Assembly (NCBI GenBank): GCA_943846745.1
Contig: OX044360.1
Location: 496,001-560,000 of the forward strand
DNA: 64,000 bases
Origin: Opacimonas sp002292215
GTDB taxonomy: Bacteria > Pseudomonadota > Gammaproteobacteria > Enterobacterales > Alteromonadaceae
Direction of reading: 5' to 3'
In this document: positions 36,721 to 46,330 of the stretch, in pieces
How the letters are laid out: every line of letters starts with the position of its first letter
How positions within the stretch are numbered: position 1 is the stretch's first letter
Notes under the pieces: generated by a model
What the model saw: the letters and a program-made list of their open reading frames with translations, nothing else
Databases searched by the model: none
What the model was told of the DNA's origin: nothing
Translations under genes and position numbers: made by a program

Positions 36721-39372
36721 ATGACTGATCGCGCCAAAGAAATTTTACCGATTAATATCGAAGAAGAGCTTAAGAATTCATACCTTGATTACGCGATGAG
36801 CGTTATCGTAGGTCGAGCGTTACCGGATGTTCGTGATGGTTTAAAACCTGTTCACCGCCGCGTATTGTTTGCTATGAATGAATTGAAAAATGATTTTAAT
36901 AAACCATACAAAAAATCTGCTCGTGTAGTAGGAGATGTTATTGGTAAATATCACCCACACGGTGATACAGCGGTATACGACACTATTGTACGTATGGCGC
37001 AACCTTTTTCATTGCGTTACATGTTGGTTGATGGTCAGGGTAACTTTGGTTCCGTCGATGGCGACTCCGCTGCGGCAATGCGTTACACCGAAGTGCGTAT
37101 GTCTAAGATCGCACATGAACTGCTTGCTGATTTAGATAAAGAAACCGTTAATTTTGTACCTAATTACGACGGTACTGAACATATCCCTGAAGTGATGCCA
37201 ACTCGAGTGCCTAACTTATTAGTGAATGGTTCTTCTGGTATCGCAGTTGGTATGGCGACAAACATTCCACCACACAACTTAGTTGAAGTAATCAATGGTT
37301 GTATCGCATTAATTGAGAACCCTGATTGTTCGATTGAAGAATTAATCGAGCATATCCCCGGTCCTGATTTCCCAACAGCGGCAATGATCAGCGGTCGTAA
37401 AGGTATTGAAGAAGCGTACCGTACCGGTCGTGGCAAAATCTACATGCGTGCCCGTGCGATTATTGAAACTGAAGATAATGGCAAAGAAACTATCATTGTT
37501 AATGAGATCCCGTATCAAGTTAATAAAGCACGCCTGATTGAAAAAATCGCAGATTTAGTTAAAGAAAAGCGTATAGAAGGTATCTCTGCATTGCGAGATG
37601 AGTCTGATAAAGACGGCATGCGCATCGTAGTTGAAGTTAAACGCAATGAATCAGCAGAAGTATTACTTAATCATTTATATACCCAAACACAGTTACAAAC
37701 GGTGTTCGGTATTAATATGGTTGCGTTAGATAATAACCAGCCAAAAGTCTTTAATCTAAAAGACATGCTTGAATGCTTTATCTTACATCGCCGTGAAGTG
37801 GTTACTCGACGTACGGTTTATGAGTTGAAAAAAGCCCGTGATCGCGCGCATTTGTTGGAAGGTTTAGCCATTGCGTTAGCCAATATTGATTTGGTTATCG
37901 AGTTGATTAAAGCGTCAAATAGTCCTGCTGAAGCGAAATTAAAGTTAACGGCCTCAGGTTGGGCATTAGGCGATGTATCGCAAATGTTAGAGCGTGCGGG
38001 TAATGATGCTGCGCGTCCTGATTGGTTAGAGCCTGAGTATGGTATTCGTGATGGTCAATATTATTTGACTGAACAACAAGCTCAAGCAATCCTTGATTTG
38101 CGTTTACACAAATTAACCGGTCTAGAGCATGACAAGATCCTTGCTGAATATAAAGAGTTATTAGATGTTATTGCTGAATTACTTAAGATCCTAGGTAGTT
38201 CAGAGCGTTTGATGGAAGTGATTCGTGAAGAATTAGAAGCAGTTCAAGCTGAATTTGGTGATGAGCGTCGTACAGAAATCACTGCTGCATCACATGACAT
38301 TGATATTGAAGACTTAATTGAACGTGAAGATGTTGTTGTCACATTATCTCGTGAAGGCTATGTGAAGTATCAAAAGTTGTCTGACTACGAAGCTCAACGC
38401 CGAGGCGGTAAAGGCAAGTCAGCGACGAAAATGAAGAACGAAGATTTTATTGAAAAATTACTAGTCGCAAACACTCATGATCACATATTGTGCTTCTCTA
38501 CTCGTGGACGTTTATATTGGTTGAAAGTGTATCAATTACCACTAGCAAGTCGTAATGCGCGTGGTCGTCCAATCTTAAACATCTTACCGCTTGAAGAGGG
38601 TGAGCGTATTACTGCGATATTACCAATCCAAGAGTTTGTTGAAGGTAAATATGTATTTATGGCGACAACCAATGGTACAGTTAAGAAAACTGAGTTAACT
38701 CAGTACTCTCGTCCACGTGCCAACGGTATCATTGCGGTCAACTTAACTGACGGTAATGAACTTATCGGTGTTGATTTAACCGATGGTGATAGCGAAATTA
38801 TGTTGTTCTCGGACGCAGGTAAAGTTGTGCGTTTCCACGAAGAGCAAGTTCGTCCTATGGGCCGAACGGCAACAGGTGTTCGTGGTATTCGCTTAGAAGA
38901 AGAACAACGTGTTGTTTCATTAATCGTTCCGCGTGGTGACGGTGCTGTACTGACTGCCACTGAAAACGGCTATGGTAAACGTACTGGCATTACAGAATAT
39001 CCTGCTAAGTCTCGTGCTACCAAAGGTGTGGTATCAATCAAAGTATCAGAACGAAATGGTAGAGTGGTTGGTGCGGTTCAGGTAAACGAAGAAGATGAAA
39101 TTATGTTGATCAGTGATCAAGGTACATTAGTACGTACACGTGCTGCTGAAGTATCTACAGTCGGCCGTAACACACAAGGTGTTACTTTAATCCGTACTGG
39201 TGCTGATGAACATGTTGTTGGTTTGCAGCGTATAGATGAAATCGAAGAGCTAATCATTCTCGATGAAGATACTGCTGAAGCCGGTACTGAAGTAGTAACA
39301 GCAGATGCTGCTTCGCCAAGTGCTCCAGAAAGTGACGCTGAACCTAATGACGATAGTGATGCTAACGAGTAA
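36721..39372 (+). CDS. gyrA: DNA gyrase subunit A
   Basis: Breakage-reunion subunit of gyrase (883 aa), introducing negative supercoils with GyrB. The active-site Tyr122 is in AAAMRYTEVR. The quinolone-determining region reads HPHGDTAVYDTIVRMAQ, so position 83 is Thr (Ser in E. coli) and Asp87 is kept; Thr83 occurs naturally in many species. The GyrA-box QRRGGKG starts the C-terminal beta-pinwheel. The C-terminus is an acidic tail of about 30 residues. Followed by a terminator at 39399-39435. Confidence 0.98.
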   Translation: MTDRAKEILPINIEEELKNSYLDYAMSVIVGRALPDVRDGLKPVHRRVLFAMNELKNDFNKPYKKSARVVGDVIGKYHPHGDTAVYDTIVRMAQPFSLRYMLVDGQGNFGSVDGDSAAAMRYTEVRMSKIAHELLADLDKETVNFVPNYDGTEHIPEVMPTRVPNLLVNGSSGIAVGMATNIPPHNLVEVINGCIALIENPDCSIEELIEHIPGPDFPTAAMISGRKGIEEAYRTGRGKIYMRARAIIETEDNGKETIIVNEIPYQVNKARLIEKIADLVKEKRIEGISALRDESDKDGMRIVVEVKRNESAEVLLNHLYTQTQLQTVFGINMVALDNNQPKVFNLKDMLECFILHRREVVTRRTVYELKKARDRAHLLEGLAIALANIDLVIELIKASNSPAEAKLKLTASGWALGDVSQMLERAGNDAARPDWLEPEYGIRDGQYYLTEQQAQAILDLRLHKLTGLEHDKILAEYKELLDVIAELLKILGSSERLMEVIREELEAVQAEFGDERRTEITAASHDIDIEDLIEREDVVVTLSREGYVKYQKLSDYEAQRRGGKGKSATKMKNEDFIEKLLVANTHDHILCFSTRGRLYWLKVYQLPLASRNARGRPILNILPLEEGERITAILPIQEFVEGKYVFMATTNGTVKKTELTQYSRPRANGIIAVNLTDGNELIGVDLTDGDSEIMLFSDAGKVVRFHEEQVRPMGRTATGVRGIRLEEEQRVVSLIVPRGDGAVLTATENGYGKRTGITEYPAKSRATKGVVSIKVSERNGRVVGAVQVNEEDEIMLISDQGTLVRTRAAEVSTVGRNTQGVTLIRTGADEHVVGLQRIDEIEELIILDEDTAEAGTEVVTADAASPSAPESDAEPNDDSDANE

Positions 39373-39398
39373 GCATTACTAATTTGAGTTAGGTTTTG

Positions 39399-39435
39399 AA
39401 GCGATGTTAGGTATTGGCCTGCATCGCTTTTTTAT
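39399..39435 (+). terminator. gyrA terminator
   Basis: Stem AAGCGATG / CATCGCTT with internal AGG/CCT pairing, followed by a T-run (TTTTTTATTTTT), 26 bases after the gyrA stop. Confidence 0.85.
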
Positions 39436-39468
39436 TTTTAATTTATGTAATCGAATGTAGGAAAAATC

Positions 39469-40566
39469 GTGCAACATTTTAATTTTAGTGCCGGCCCGGC
39501 GATGTTACCCGCTGATGTGATGCAACAAGCACAAGCAGAATTTCTTAATTGGCAAAATCTAGGTTCTTCAGTGATGGAAATTAGTCACCGAAGTAAACCG
39601 TTTATCGAAGTCGCAGCCCAAGCTGAACAAGATTTACGTGATTTGTTGGCCGTTCCCGATAATTACAAAGTATTATTTTTGCAAGGTGGTGGCCGTGGTC
39701 AATTTGCCAGTGTACCTTTAAATATCGCGCAATCCAATGATTTATCATTACATCTACAATCTGGTTCTTGGTCTAAGGGCGCAGTTGATGAAGCTGCCAA
39801 GTACACCCGTACTCATGTTGTGACCCAAGATGCCGTGAATGCAGCAGGTCAGCGTTATGTACCAGACCAAACGCAATGGGCACTCACTGAGGAGCAACGT
39901 CAACAAGCTGCGTATTTACACTATTGCCCAAATGAAACCGTAGATGGTATAGCAATTTTTGAGCCACCTAAATTAGATAATATTCCCGTTGTCGCAGATA
40001 TGTCTTCGACCATATTATCGGGTCCGTTAAATGTGAGTGATTATGGCGTGATTTACGCCAGTGCTCAAAAAAATATCGGTCCATCTGGTCTGGCAGTGGT
40101 CATCGTGCGTGACGATCTATTAAATCAAGCGCAATCAATTACGCCAAGCTTTTTAAATTATACGCTGGCGGCAAATAACGATAGTATGTACAACACGCCT
40201 CCGACGTACTCTTGGTACTTATCAGGGTTGGTGTTTAAGTGGCTTAAAGCTCAAGGCGGCTTAAGTGCTATTTCTCAGCGTAATGAAGCTAAAGCCGCAT
40301 TGTTGTATCAAACGGTAGATAACAATGACTTTTATCATAACAACGTCGCGTTAGCGCATCGTTCTATCATGAACGTACCGTTTACCTTAGCCGATCCAGC
40401 TTTAGATAAAGAGTTTTTAACGTTGGCAGAAGCCAATGGCTTAGCTGCGTTAAAAGGTCACCGTTCAGTCGGTGGTATGCGCGCGAGTATTTATAATGCA
40501 ATGCAGATTGAAGGCGTGCAGGCGTTAACCGAATTTATGCAAGAATTTGCACGTACCAAAGGATAA
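39469..40566 (+). CDS. serC: Phosphoserine aminotransferase
   Basis: PLP enzyme converting 3-phosphohydroxypyruvate to phosphoserine and acting in pyridoxal-phosphate synthesis (365 aa). The GTG start has a TAGGAAAAA site. Motifs: FNFSAGPAMLPADV at the start, FLQGGGRGQFASVP, YCPNETVDGIAI, the Schiff-base Lys in YASAQKNIGPSG, and the C-terminal GHRSVGGMRASIYNAM. It lies 5 bases before aroA, the conserved serC-aroA operon. Confidence 0.97.
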   Translation: MQHFNFSAGPAMLPADVMQQAQAEFLNWQNLGSSVMEISHRSKPFIEVAAQAEQDLRDLLAVPDNYKVLFLQGGGRGQFASVPLNIAQSNDLSLHLQSGSWSKGAVDEAAKYTRTHVVTQDAVNAAGQRYVPDQTQWALTEEQRQQAAYLHYCPNETVDGIAIFEPPKLDNIPVVADMSSTILSGPLNVSDYGVIYASAQKNIGPSGLAVVIVRDDLLNQAQSITPSFLNYTLAANNDSMYNTPPTYSWYLSGLVFKWLKAQGGLSAISQRNEAKAALLYQTVDNNDFYHNNVALAHRSIMNVPFTLADPALDKEFLTLAEANGLAALKGHRSVGGMRASIYNAMQIEGVQALTEFMQEFARTKG

Positions 40567-40571
40567 GCACG

Positions 40572-41852
40572 ATGGAACAACTTACCCTCGACCCAATTGC
40601 AAGTGTATCAGGCACGGTCAATGTACCTGGCTCTAAGTCACTTTCTAATAGGGCCTTATTACTCGCTGCGTTAGCTAAAGGCACGACTCGAGTGACTAAT
40701 TTATTGGATAGTGATGATATCCGCCACATGCTAAATGCCTTAAGCGCATTAGGTGTAAATTATACATTGTCTGAAAACAATACGGTGTGTGTCGTTGAAG
40801 GGCTAGGGGATGTGTTTACCACACAACCGAATGAGCCTTTATTTTTAGGTAATGCAGGAACGGCTATGCGTCCTTTATGCGGCGTGTTAGCGACATCTCC
40901 CATCAATACGATTTTAACGGGTGAGCCACGCATGAAAGAGCGCCCAATCGGCGATCTTGTGGCAGCATTGGCTGATGTCAATGCGGATATTCGTTACCTT
41001 GATGAAATCGGTTATCCGGCATTAGATATTAAAGGTCAGCGTTTAACTGGCGGTCATATTGAAGTAGATGGCAGTGTTTCATCGCAATTTTTAACTGCGA
41101 TATTGATGGCAGCGCCCTTATTCACCAGTGATTCTGAGATCCACATTAAAGGCGAATTAGTCTCTATACCGTACATTGATATCACTCTGGATATCATGAG
41201 AAAGTTCGGCGTAAGCGTTACGCATAACCAGTATCAAGTGTTTCATGTTAAGGGTAATCAATCCTATAAAGCCCCTGAAACTTACATGGTAGAAGGCGAT
41301 GCGTCATCTGCTTCGTATTTTTTAGCCGCCGGAGCGATTAAAGGTGGGTCGGTAACCGTAACTGGTGTCGGTAGTGCATCAGTGCAGGGTGATATTCGCT
41401 TTGCTGAAGTATTAGAAGCGATGGGGGCAACCGTATCTTATGCCCCTAATAGTATTACCGTGACCGGTGCGCCATTGACCGCCGTTGATATGGACATGAA
41501 TCATATTCCCGATGCAGCAATGACCATTGCGACGACCGCTTTGTTTGCGAAAGGCACGACAGCGATTCGTAACATCTATAATTGGCGTGTGAAAGAAACA
41601 GATCGCTTGTTTGCGATGGCAACAGAGTTACGTAAAGTAGGTGCGACAGTGGTAGAGGGACATGATTTTATTGAAATTACGCCTCCTGCCCACTTAACAC
41701 ATGCACAGATTGATACGTATGATGATCACCGCGTCGCGATGTGCTTTTCATTAGTGGCGTTATCGGACACTGCGGTGACGATTAATGATCCTAAATGTAC
41801 GGCTAAAACCTTTCCTGATTATTTTGTGAGATTGAAAAGTATTTGCCATTAA
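40572..41852 (+). CDS. aroA: 3-phosphoshikimate 1-carboxyvinyltransferase (EPSP synthase)
   Basis: Sixth step of the shikimate pathway, joining PEP and shikimate-3-phosphate (426 aa). Class I type: VPGSKSLSNRALLLAALAKG, the PEP-loop LFLGNAGTAMRPL with unchanged Gly/Thr/Pro residues, EPRMKERPIGDL, and NWRVKETDRLFAMATELRKVG at the C-terminal domain. It shares the serC transcript. A gap of 126 bases with a new candidate promoter separates it from cmk. Confidence 0.97.
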   Translation: MEQLTLDPIASVSGTVNVPGSKSLSNRALLLAALAKGTTRVTNLLDSDDIRHMLNALSALGVNYTLSENNTVCVVEGLGDVFTTQPNEPLFLGNAGTAMRPLCGVLATSPINTILTGEPRMKERPIGDLVAALADVNADIRYLDEIGYPALDIKGQRLTGGHIEVDGSVSSQFLTAILMAAPLFTSDSEIHIKGELVSIPYIDITLDIMRKFGVSVTHNQYQVFHVKGNQSYKAPETYMVEGDASSASYFLAAGAIKGGSVTVTGVGSASVQGDIRFAEVLEAMGATVSYAPNSITVTGAPLTAVDMDMNHIPDAAMTIATTALFAKGTTAIRNIYNWRVKETDRLFAMATELRKVGATVVEGHDFIEITPPAHLTHAQIDTYDDHRVAMCFSLVALSDTAVTINDPKCTAKTFPDYFVRLKSICH

Positions 41853-41944
41853 TTATCGCTTGATACATGTTTGTTAACATCTCATTAATGTCGTTATTAC
41901 AAAGATAACTGCTAAACTTCCTTTATATTTAACATATAAGCGCG

Positions 41945-41950
41945 TATAAT
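41945..41950 (+). promoter_or_regulatory. Candidate -10 element of the cmk promoter
   Basis: Consensus TATAAT embedded in GCGTATAATATCGCGC, 28 bases before the cmk start. The -35 hexamer (TTTATA at 17-base spacing) is weak. Suggests cmk-rpsA has its own promoter separate from serC-aroA. Confidence 0.5.
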
Positions 41951-41978
41951 ATCGCGCTCAAATATAGCTAAGGATGTA

Positions 41979-42683
41979 ATGGATTTGAATCATACCGTAA
42001 ATAATACTATACCAATTGTTACCGTAGACGGTCCAAGTGGGGCAGGTAAAGGAACACTTAGCGCACATATTGCTAATTATTTACAATGGCACTTTTTAGA
42101 TAGTGGTGCTATTTACCGCGTTCTAGCGGTGGCTTGTCAACATCATGGCATAGAAATACAAGATGAAGAGTCAGTGGTTCCTTTAGCGTCAAGTTTAGAT
42201 GTGAATTTTATTACTACAGAAAATCACACACGTATTATACTTGAAGGTGAAGATGTCACTGATGTTATACGTACCGAAGATGTTGGCGCGCTGGCCTCTC
42301 AAGTCGCATCATTGACACGTGTTAGAGAAGCATTATTACGTCGTCAACGGGCATTTGCGCAACTGCCAGGATTAGTTGCCGATGGTCGTGACATGGGTAC
42401 TGTGGTATTTCCTAATGCCCCCGTTAAGATTTTCTTAACGGCTTCTGCCGAGGCACGCGCCGAAAGACGCTATCTACAGTTGAAAGATAAGGGGCATGAT
42501 GTTAACATTGCGCGCCTTTTGAACGATATTCAAGTTCGAGACGAACGGGATACCAATCGAGCTGTCGCTCCTTTAGTTCCCGCCTCTGATGCTTATGTTC
42601 TTGATTCAACTGTATTAAATGCAGATGAAGTATTTGCAAAGGTGCAACAAATTTTGACTAATGCGGAAATCCTTCCTCATTAG
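41979..42683 (+). CDS. cmk: Cytidylate kinase
   Basis: Phosphorylates CMP/dCMP to the diphosphates (234 aa). The P-loop is VDGPSGAGKGTLSAH; FLDSGAIYRVLA, ADGRDMGTVVFPNAPVKIFL and the lid/NMP region RDERDTNRAVAPL are signatures. It precedes rpsA by 98 bases, as in E. coli. AAGGAT lies before the ATG. Confidence 0.97.
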   Translation: MDLNHTVNNTIPIVTVDGPSGAGKGTLSAHIANYLQWHFLDSGAIYRVLAVACQHHGIEIQDEESVVPLASSLDVNFITTENHTRIILEGEDVTDVIRTEDVGALASQVASLTRVREALLRRQRAFAQLPGLVADGRDMGTVVFPNAPVKIFLTASAEARAERRYLQLKDKGHDVNIARLLNDIQVRDERDTNRAVAPLVPASDAYVLDSTVLNADEVFAKVQQILTNAEILPH

Positions 42684-42781
42684 TTTTATTACGTTTGTTA
42701 AAGGATTAACGAACTTTGAACAATAACCCCGCATAACTTGGATGGAATGTGGATATTACTTAGAAGACTTAGATAATTAAT

Positions 42782-44455
42782 ATGTCAGAAAATTTTGCTC
42801 TACTATTTGAAGAAAGCTTACTACAGTTAGAAACACGTCCTGGTGCTATCGTTCGCGGTACTATCGTATCGATCGAAAAAGATATCGTACTAGTTGACGC
42901 AGGTCTAAAATCAGAGAGTGCTATACCAGCAGAACAATTTAAAAATGCCGATGGCGAGCTTGAAGTAGCCGTTGGTGATGTTGTTGATGTTGCATTAGAT
43001 GCTGTAGAAGATGGATTCGGTGAAACGATCCTTTCTCGTGAGAAAGCTAAACGCCACGAAGCGTGGGTTGAACTTGAAAAAGCTTACGAAGAAAAAGAAA
43101 CCATTAAAGGTATTATTAATGGCAAGGTTAAAGGCGGATTTACAGTTGAAGTTAACACTGTTCGCGCGTTCTTACCTGGTTCATTAGTTGATGTACGTCC
43201 AGTACGTGACACAACACACCTTGAAGGTAAAGAAATCGAATTTAAAGTTATCAAGTTAGATGCCAAGCGTAACAACGTTGTTGTTTCACGTCGTGCAGTT
43301 ATCGAAGCGGAAAGCAGTGCTGAACGTGACGAACTACTTGCTAACTTAGAAGAAGGCCACGAAGTTAAAGGTATCGTTAAGAACCTTACTGACTACGGTG
43401 CATTCGTTGACTTAGGTGGTGTTGATGGTTTACTACACATTACTGATATGGCTTGGAAACGCGTTAAGCACCCAAGTGAGATCGTTAATGTTGGTGACGA
43501 AATCAATGTTAAAGTACTTAAGTTTGACAAAGATAAGTCTCGTGTTTCATTAGGTATGAAGCAAATGGGTAACGATCCATGGCAAGAAATTGCTGCACGT
43601 TTCCCAGAGAACAGCCGTTTATCTGGTGCAGTAACTAACCTAACTGACTATGGTTGTTTCGTAGAAATTGAAGACGGTGTAGAAGGTCTTGTACACGTTT
43701 CTGAAATGGATTGGACTAACAAAAACATCCACCCATCTAAAGTTGTTAACTTAGGTGATGTGGTTGAAGTAATGGTTCTTGAAATTGACGAAGAGCGTCG
43801 TCGTATCTCTCTAGGTCTTAAGCAATGTATCCCGAACCCATGGGAAGAGTTTGCTAAGTCATACAATAAAGGCGATAAAGTATCTGGTAAGATCAAGTCA
43901 ATCACTGACTTTGGTATCTTCATCGGTCTTGACGGCGGCATTGATGGTCTAGTTCACTTATCTGACATCGCTTGGAATAAGACTGGCGAAGAAGCGGTAC
44001 GTGACTTTAAGAAAGGTGATGAAATTCACGCAGTAGTATTACAAGTTGATCCAGAGCGTGAGCGTATCTCTCTTGGCGTTAAGCAAATTGATGAAGACCC
44101 GTTCAATCAGTATCTAGCTGATTTCACTAAAGGTACAATTGTTACTGGTACTATCACAGCTGCTGATGCTAAAGGTGTTACTGTACACTTAGCTGACGAA
44201 GTTGAAGGTTATATCCGTGTTGGCGATTTATCTCGTGACCGTGTTGAAGACGCCTCTGAAGTTGTCACTGTTGGTGATAGCATTGAAGCTAAATACACTG
44301 GCGTTGACCGTAAGAATCGCGTTGTTACTCTATCTGTTAAGGCGAAAGACCAAGCAGAAGAGAAAGATGCACTTGAGAAAGTCAATCAAACAAATGATGA
44401 CCAAGGTTCAACTAACGCAATGGCAGAAGCTTTCAAAGCAGCCAAAGGCGAGTAA
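42782..44455 (+). CDS. rpsA: 30S ribosomal protein S1
   Basis: RNA-binding ribosomal protein that docks mRNA on the 30S subunit (557 aa, E. coli size). Six S1 domains fill roughly residues 21-87, 105-171, 192-260, 277-347, 364-434 and 451-520, seen through repeated phrases such as VKNLTDYGAFVDLGGVDGLLH and VTNLTDYGCFVEIEDGVEG. Codon usage is strongly biased, as expected of a highly expressed gene. A strong terminator follows. Confidence 0.98.
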   Translation: MSENFALLFEESLLQLETRPGAIVRGTIVSIEKDIVLVDAGLKSESAIPAEQFKNADGELEVAVGDVVDVALDAVEDGFGETILSREKAKRHEAWVELEKAYEEKETIKGIINGKVKGGFTVEVNTVRAFLPGSLVDVRPVRDTTHLEGKEIEFKVIKLDAKRNNVVVSRRAVIEAESSAERDELLANLEEGHEVKGIVKNLTDYGAFVDLGGVDGLLHITDMAWKRVKHPSEIVNVGDEINVKVLKFDKDKSRVSLGMKQMGNDPWQEIAARFPENSRLSGAVTNLTDYGCFVEIEDGVEGLVHVSEMDWTNKNIHPSKVVNLGDVVEVMVLEIDEERRRISLGLKQCIPNPWEEFAKSYNKGDKVSGKIKSITDFGIFIGLDGGIDGLVHLSDIAWNKTGEEAVRDFKKGDEIHAVVLQVDPERERISLGVKQIDEDPFNQYLADFTKGTIVTGTITAADAKGVTVHLADEVEGYIRVGDLSRDRVEDASEVVTVGDSIEAKYTGVDRKNRVVTLSVKAKDQAEEKDALEKVNQTNDDQGSTNAMAEAFKAAKGE

Positions 44456-44474
44456 TCTTTTAGTCTGAAAATAT

Positions 44475-44516
44475 AAAGGTGTAACAGCAACTTAACTTGC
44501 GTTACACCTTTTTTTC
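44475..44516 (+). terminator. rpsA terminator
   Basis: Stem AAAGGTGTAAC / GTTACACCTTT with further GCAA/TTGC pairing inside and a T-run, 20 bases after the rpsA stop. Confidence 0.93.
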
Positions 44517-44566
44517 TGTAACTCTTATAAGACACAACAATTATTTAGCTAAATAAGGCTCCAATA

Positions 44567-44848
44567 ATGACTAAATCCGAATTGATCGAAAAACTTATGT
44601 CTAGCTATGACGAAGTACAGACTCGTGATATTGAAGTTGCAGTAAAAGAATTATTAGAGTTCATGGCGCAAACATTACAGCGCGGTGAACGAATTGAAAT
44701 TAGAGGTTTCGGTAGCTTTTCTTTGCATTATCGTGCCCCTCGTACTGGTCGTAATCCAAAGACCGGTGAATTGGTCGAATTGACGGGCAAATACGTTCCG
44801 CATTTTAAACCAGGAAAAGAATTACGAGATCGCGTAGATTTTTCTTAA
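44567..44848 (+). CDS. ihfB: Integration host factor beta subunit
   Basis: DNA-bending protein subunit (93 aa) of the HU/IHF family. The signature is GRNPKTGELVELTGKYVPHF in the DNA-contact arm; RGERIEIRGFGSFSLHYR and the N-terminal MTKSELIEKL are typical of IhfB. It lies downstream of rpsA as in enterics, then runs into lapA after 25 bases. Confidence 0.97.
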   Translation: MTKSELIEKLMSSYDEVQTRDIEVAVKELLEFMAQTLQRGERIEIRGFGSFSLHYRAPRTGRNPKTGELVELTGKYVPHFKPGKELRDRVDFS

Positions 44849-44873
44849 TTCAGCGTAACAAAAGGGACAAATT

Positions 44874-45131
44874 GTGAAGGGATTATTTACTTTTTTAGTA
44901 CTCATCATCGTACTCGTTATCGCGATTATCATTGGCTCACGAAATCAAGAGCTGATCACCATTAACTATTTGATTGCACAATCTGAATTACGTGAATCAA
45001 CGTTAATGGCTATTATTTTATCCTTAGGGATTGTCATCGGGATGTTGACAATGTTTGGTAGTTGGTTAAAGTTATCTTGGCAAGTGAAAAGCCTTAAAAA
45101 CCAAGTAAAGCGTTTATCAAAAGAAGACTAA
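44874..45131 (+). CDS. lapA: Lipopolysaccharide assembly protein A
   Basis: Small inner-membrane protein (85 aa, DUF1049) working with LapB in LPS control. There are two membrane helices (about 3-20 and 42-62) and a basic C-terminal coil (KSLKNQVKRLSKED). GTG start with AAAGGGAC upstream. It is six bases before lapB, so the two are co-translated. Confidence 0.92.
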   Translation: MKGLFTFLVLIIVLVIAIIIGSRNQELITINYLIAQSELRESTLMAIILSLGIVIGMLTMFGSWLKLSWQVKSLKNQVKRLSKED

Positions 45132-45137
45132 TCAACC

Positions 45138-46307
45138 ATGCTTGAATTGTTGTTTTTACTGCTCCCCGTTGCAGCAGGTTATGGCTGGATGATGGGGCGA
45201 AACAGTGTACGCAATGCCCAACGTAAACAATCAAGCATCCTCTCCAAACACTATTATAAAGGCCTTAATTTTCTATTATCTGATCAACCTGACAAAGCGG
45301 TTGATACCCTGATAAAAATGATTTCATTAAACAATGATACGGTTGAAACCCACATTGCGATGGGCAATTTTTTCCGTCACCGTGGCGAGTTAGACCGAGC
45401 GATCCGCATTCACCAAAACTTAGTTAGTCGTGATGAACTCCAAGGCACTCCACGTGAAAATGCATTAAGTGAGCTCGGACGCGATTACATGTTGGCAGGC
45501 TTTTTAGAGCGTGCTGAAAACTCATATTTAAAACTGCTCGATAGCGATAAGCATCGTCCTGCAGCACAACAATATCTTTTTGAGATATATCAAACCACTA
45601 AAGAGTGGGATAAGGCCATAGATTTATCTCAACGTATGCTCAGTGTTGATGACCAGCAACCCGAAGTAGCACACCAGTTGTCCCATTTTTATTGCGAAAA
45701 AGCCCAGCAGTTCGTTAAACTTAGCGATTACTCTAATGCCATTCCTTTTTTACATAAATCTATTGATGTTGATGAACACGCAGTACGTCCTTGGTTAATG
45801 CTAGGGCGCATTTATATCGAGTCGCAAGAATACCAAAAAGCAGCCGATGCTTTAAACCAAGTACCGAGCAGAGACATTACGTGGTTCTCAGAGGCCGTTC
45901 CTCTATTAGAGCAATGCTCGGCAGCCCTAAACGATGATGATTTGTTAGAAAGCAGTTTAGCCCCGTATTGGCAGGTCTGTGCCACCTCTTACTTAGCTAA
46001 GGTGAAATTATCAGCCAAACGTGGCGAAGATAAAGAAGCAACTCAAATCTTACTCGAACAGTTAAAACAAAAACCAACTATGCGTGGGTTTAAAACCTTG
46101 TTAGGGTTTTTTGTCGAGCAACAAGATGACGAACAAATTCAAAATAGCTTAGCCTTACTGGCAGACCTAGTAGAAAAACAAATCCAATCCAGACCTAAGT
46201 ACCGCTGTATTAAATGTGGATTTTCTGGTCGTCAGGTGTATTGGTTATGTCCAGCCTGTAAACATTGGAGTGTTGTAAAGCCTATCAAAGGACTCGATGG
46301 GGAATAA
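45138..46307 (+). CDS. lapB: Lipopolysaccharide assembly protein B (YciM)
   Basis: Adaptor regulating LpxC turnover by FtsH, hence LPS amount (389 aa). One N-terminal membrane helix (about 1-18) is followed by a string of TPR repeats (about 35-320) and a C-terminal rubredoxin-type zinc knuckle CIKCGFSGRQVYWLCPACKH. All four cysteines are present. Followed by pyrF after 23 bases, the E. coli order. Confidence 0.96.
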   Translation: MLELLFLLLPVAAGYGWMMGRNSVRNAQRKQSSILSKHYYKGLNFLLSDQPDKAVDTLIKMISLNNDTVETHIAMGNFFRHRGELDRAIRIHQNLVSRDELQGTPRENALSELGRDYMLAGFLERAENSYLKLLDSDKHRPAAQQYLFEIYQTTKEWDKAIDLSQRMLSVDDQQPEVAHQLSHFYCEKAQQFVKLSDYSNAIPFLHKSIDVDEHAVRPWLMLGRIYIESQEYQKAADALNQVPSRDITWFSEAVPLLEQCSAALNDDDLLESSLAPYWQVCATSYLAKVKLSAKRGEDKEATQILLEQLKQKPTMRGFKTLLGFFVEQQDDEQIQNSLALLADLVEKQIQSRPKYRCIKCGFSGRQVYWLCPACKHWSVVKPIKGLDGE

Positions 46308-46330
46308 TTTAACCGTAAGAGAGTGTCTTA

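Noticed and set aside
37000..37060. Quinolone-resistance mutation in gyrA
   Set aside because: Position 83 is Thr, which occurs naturally in many wild-type gammaproteobacteria; Asp87 is unchanged, so resistance cannot be claimed.
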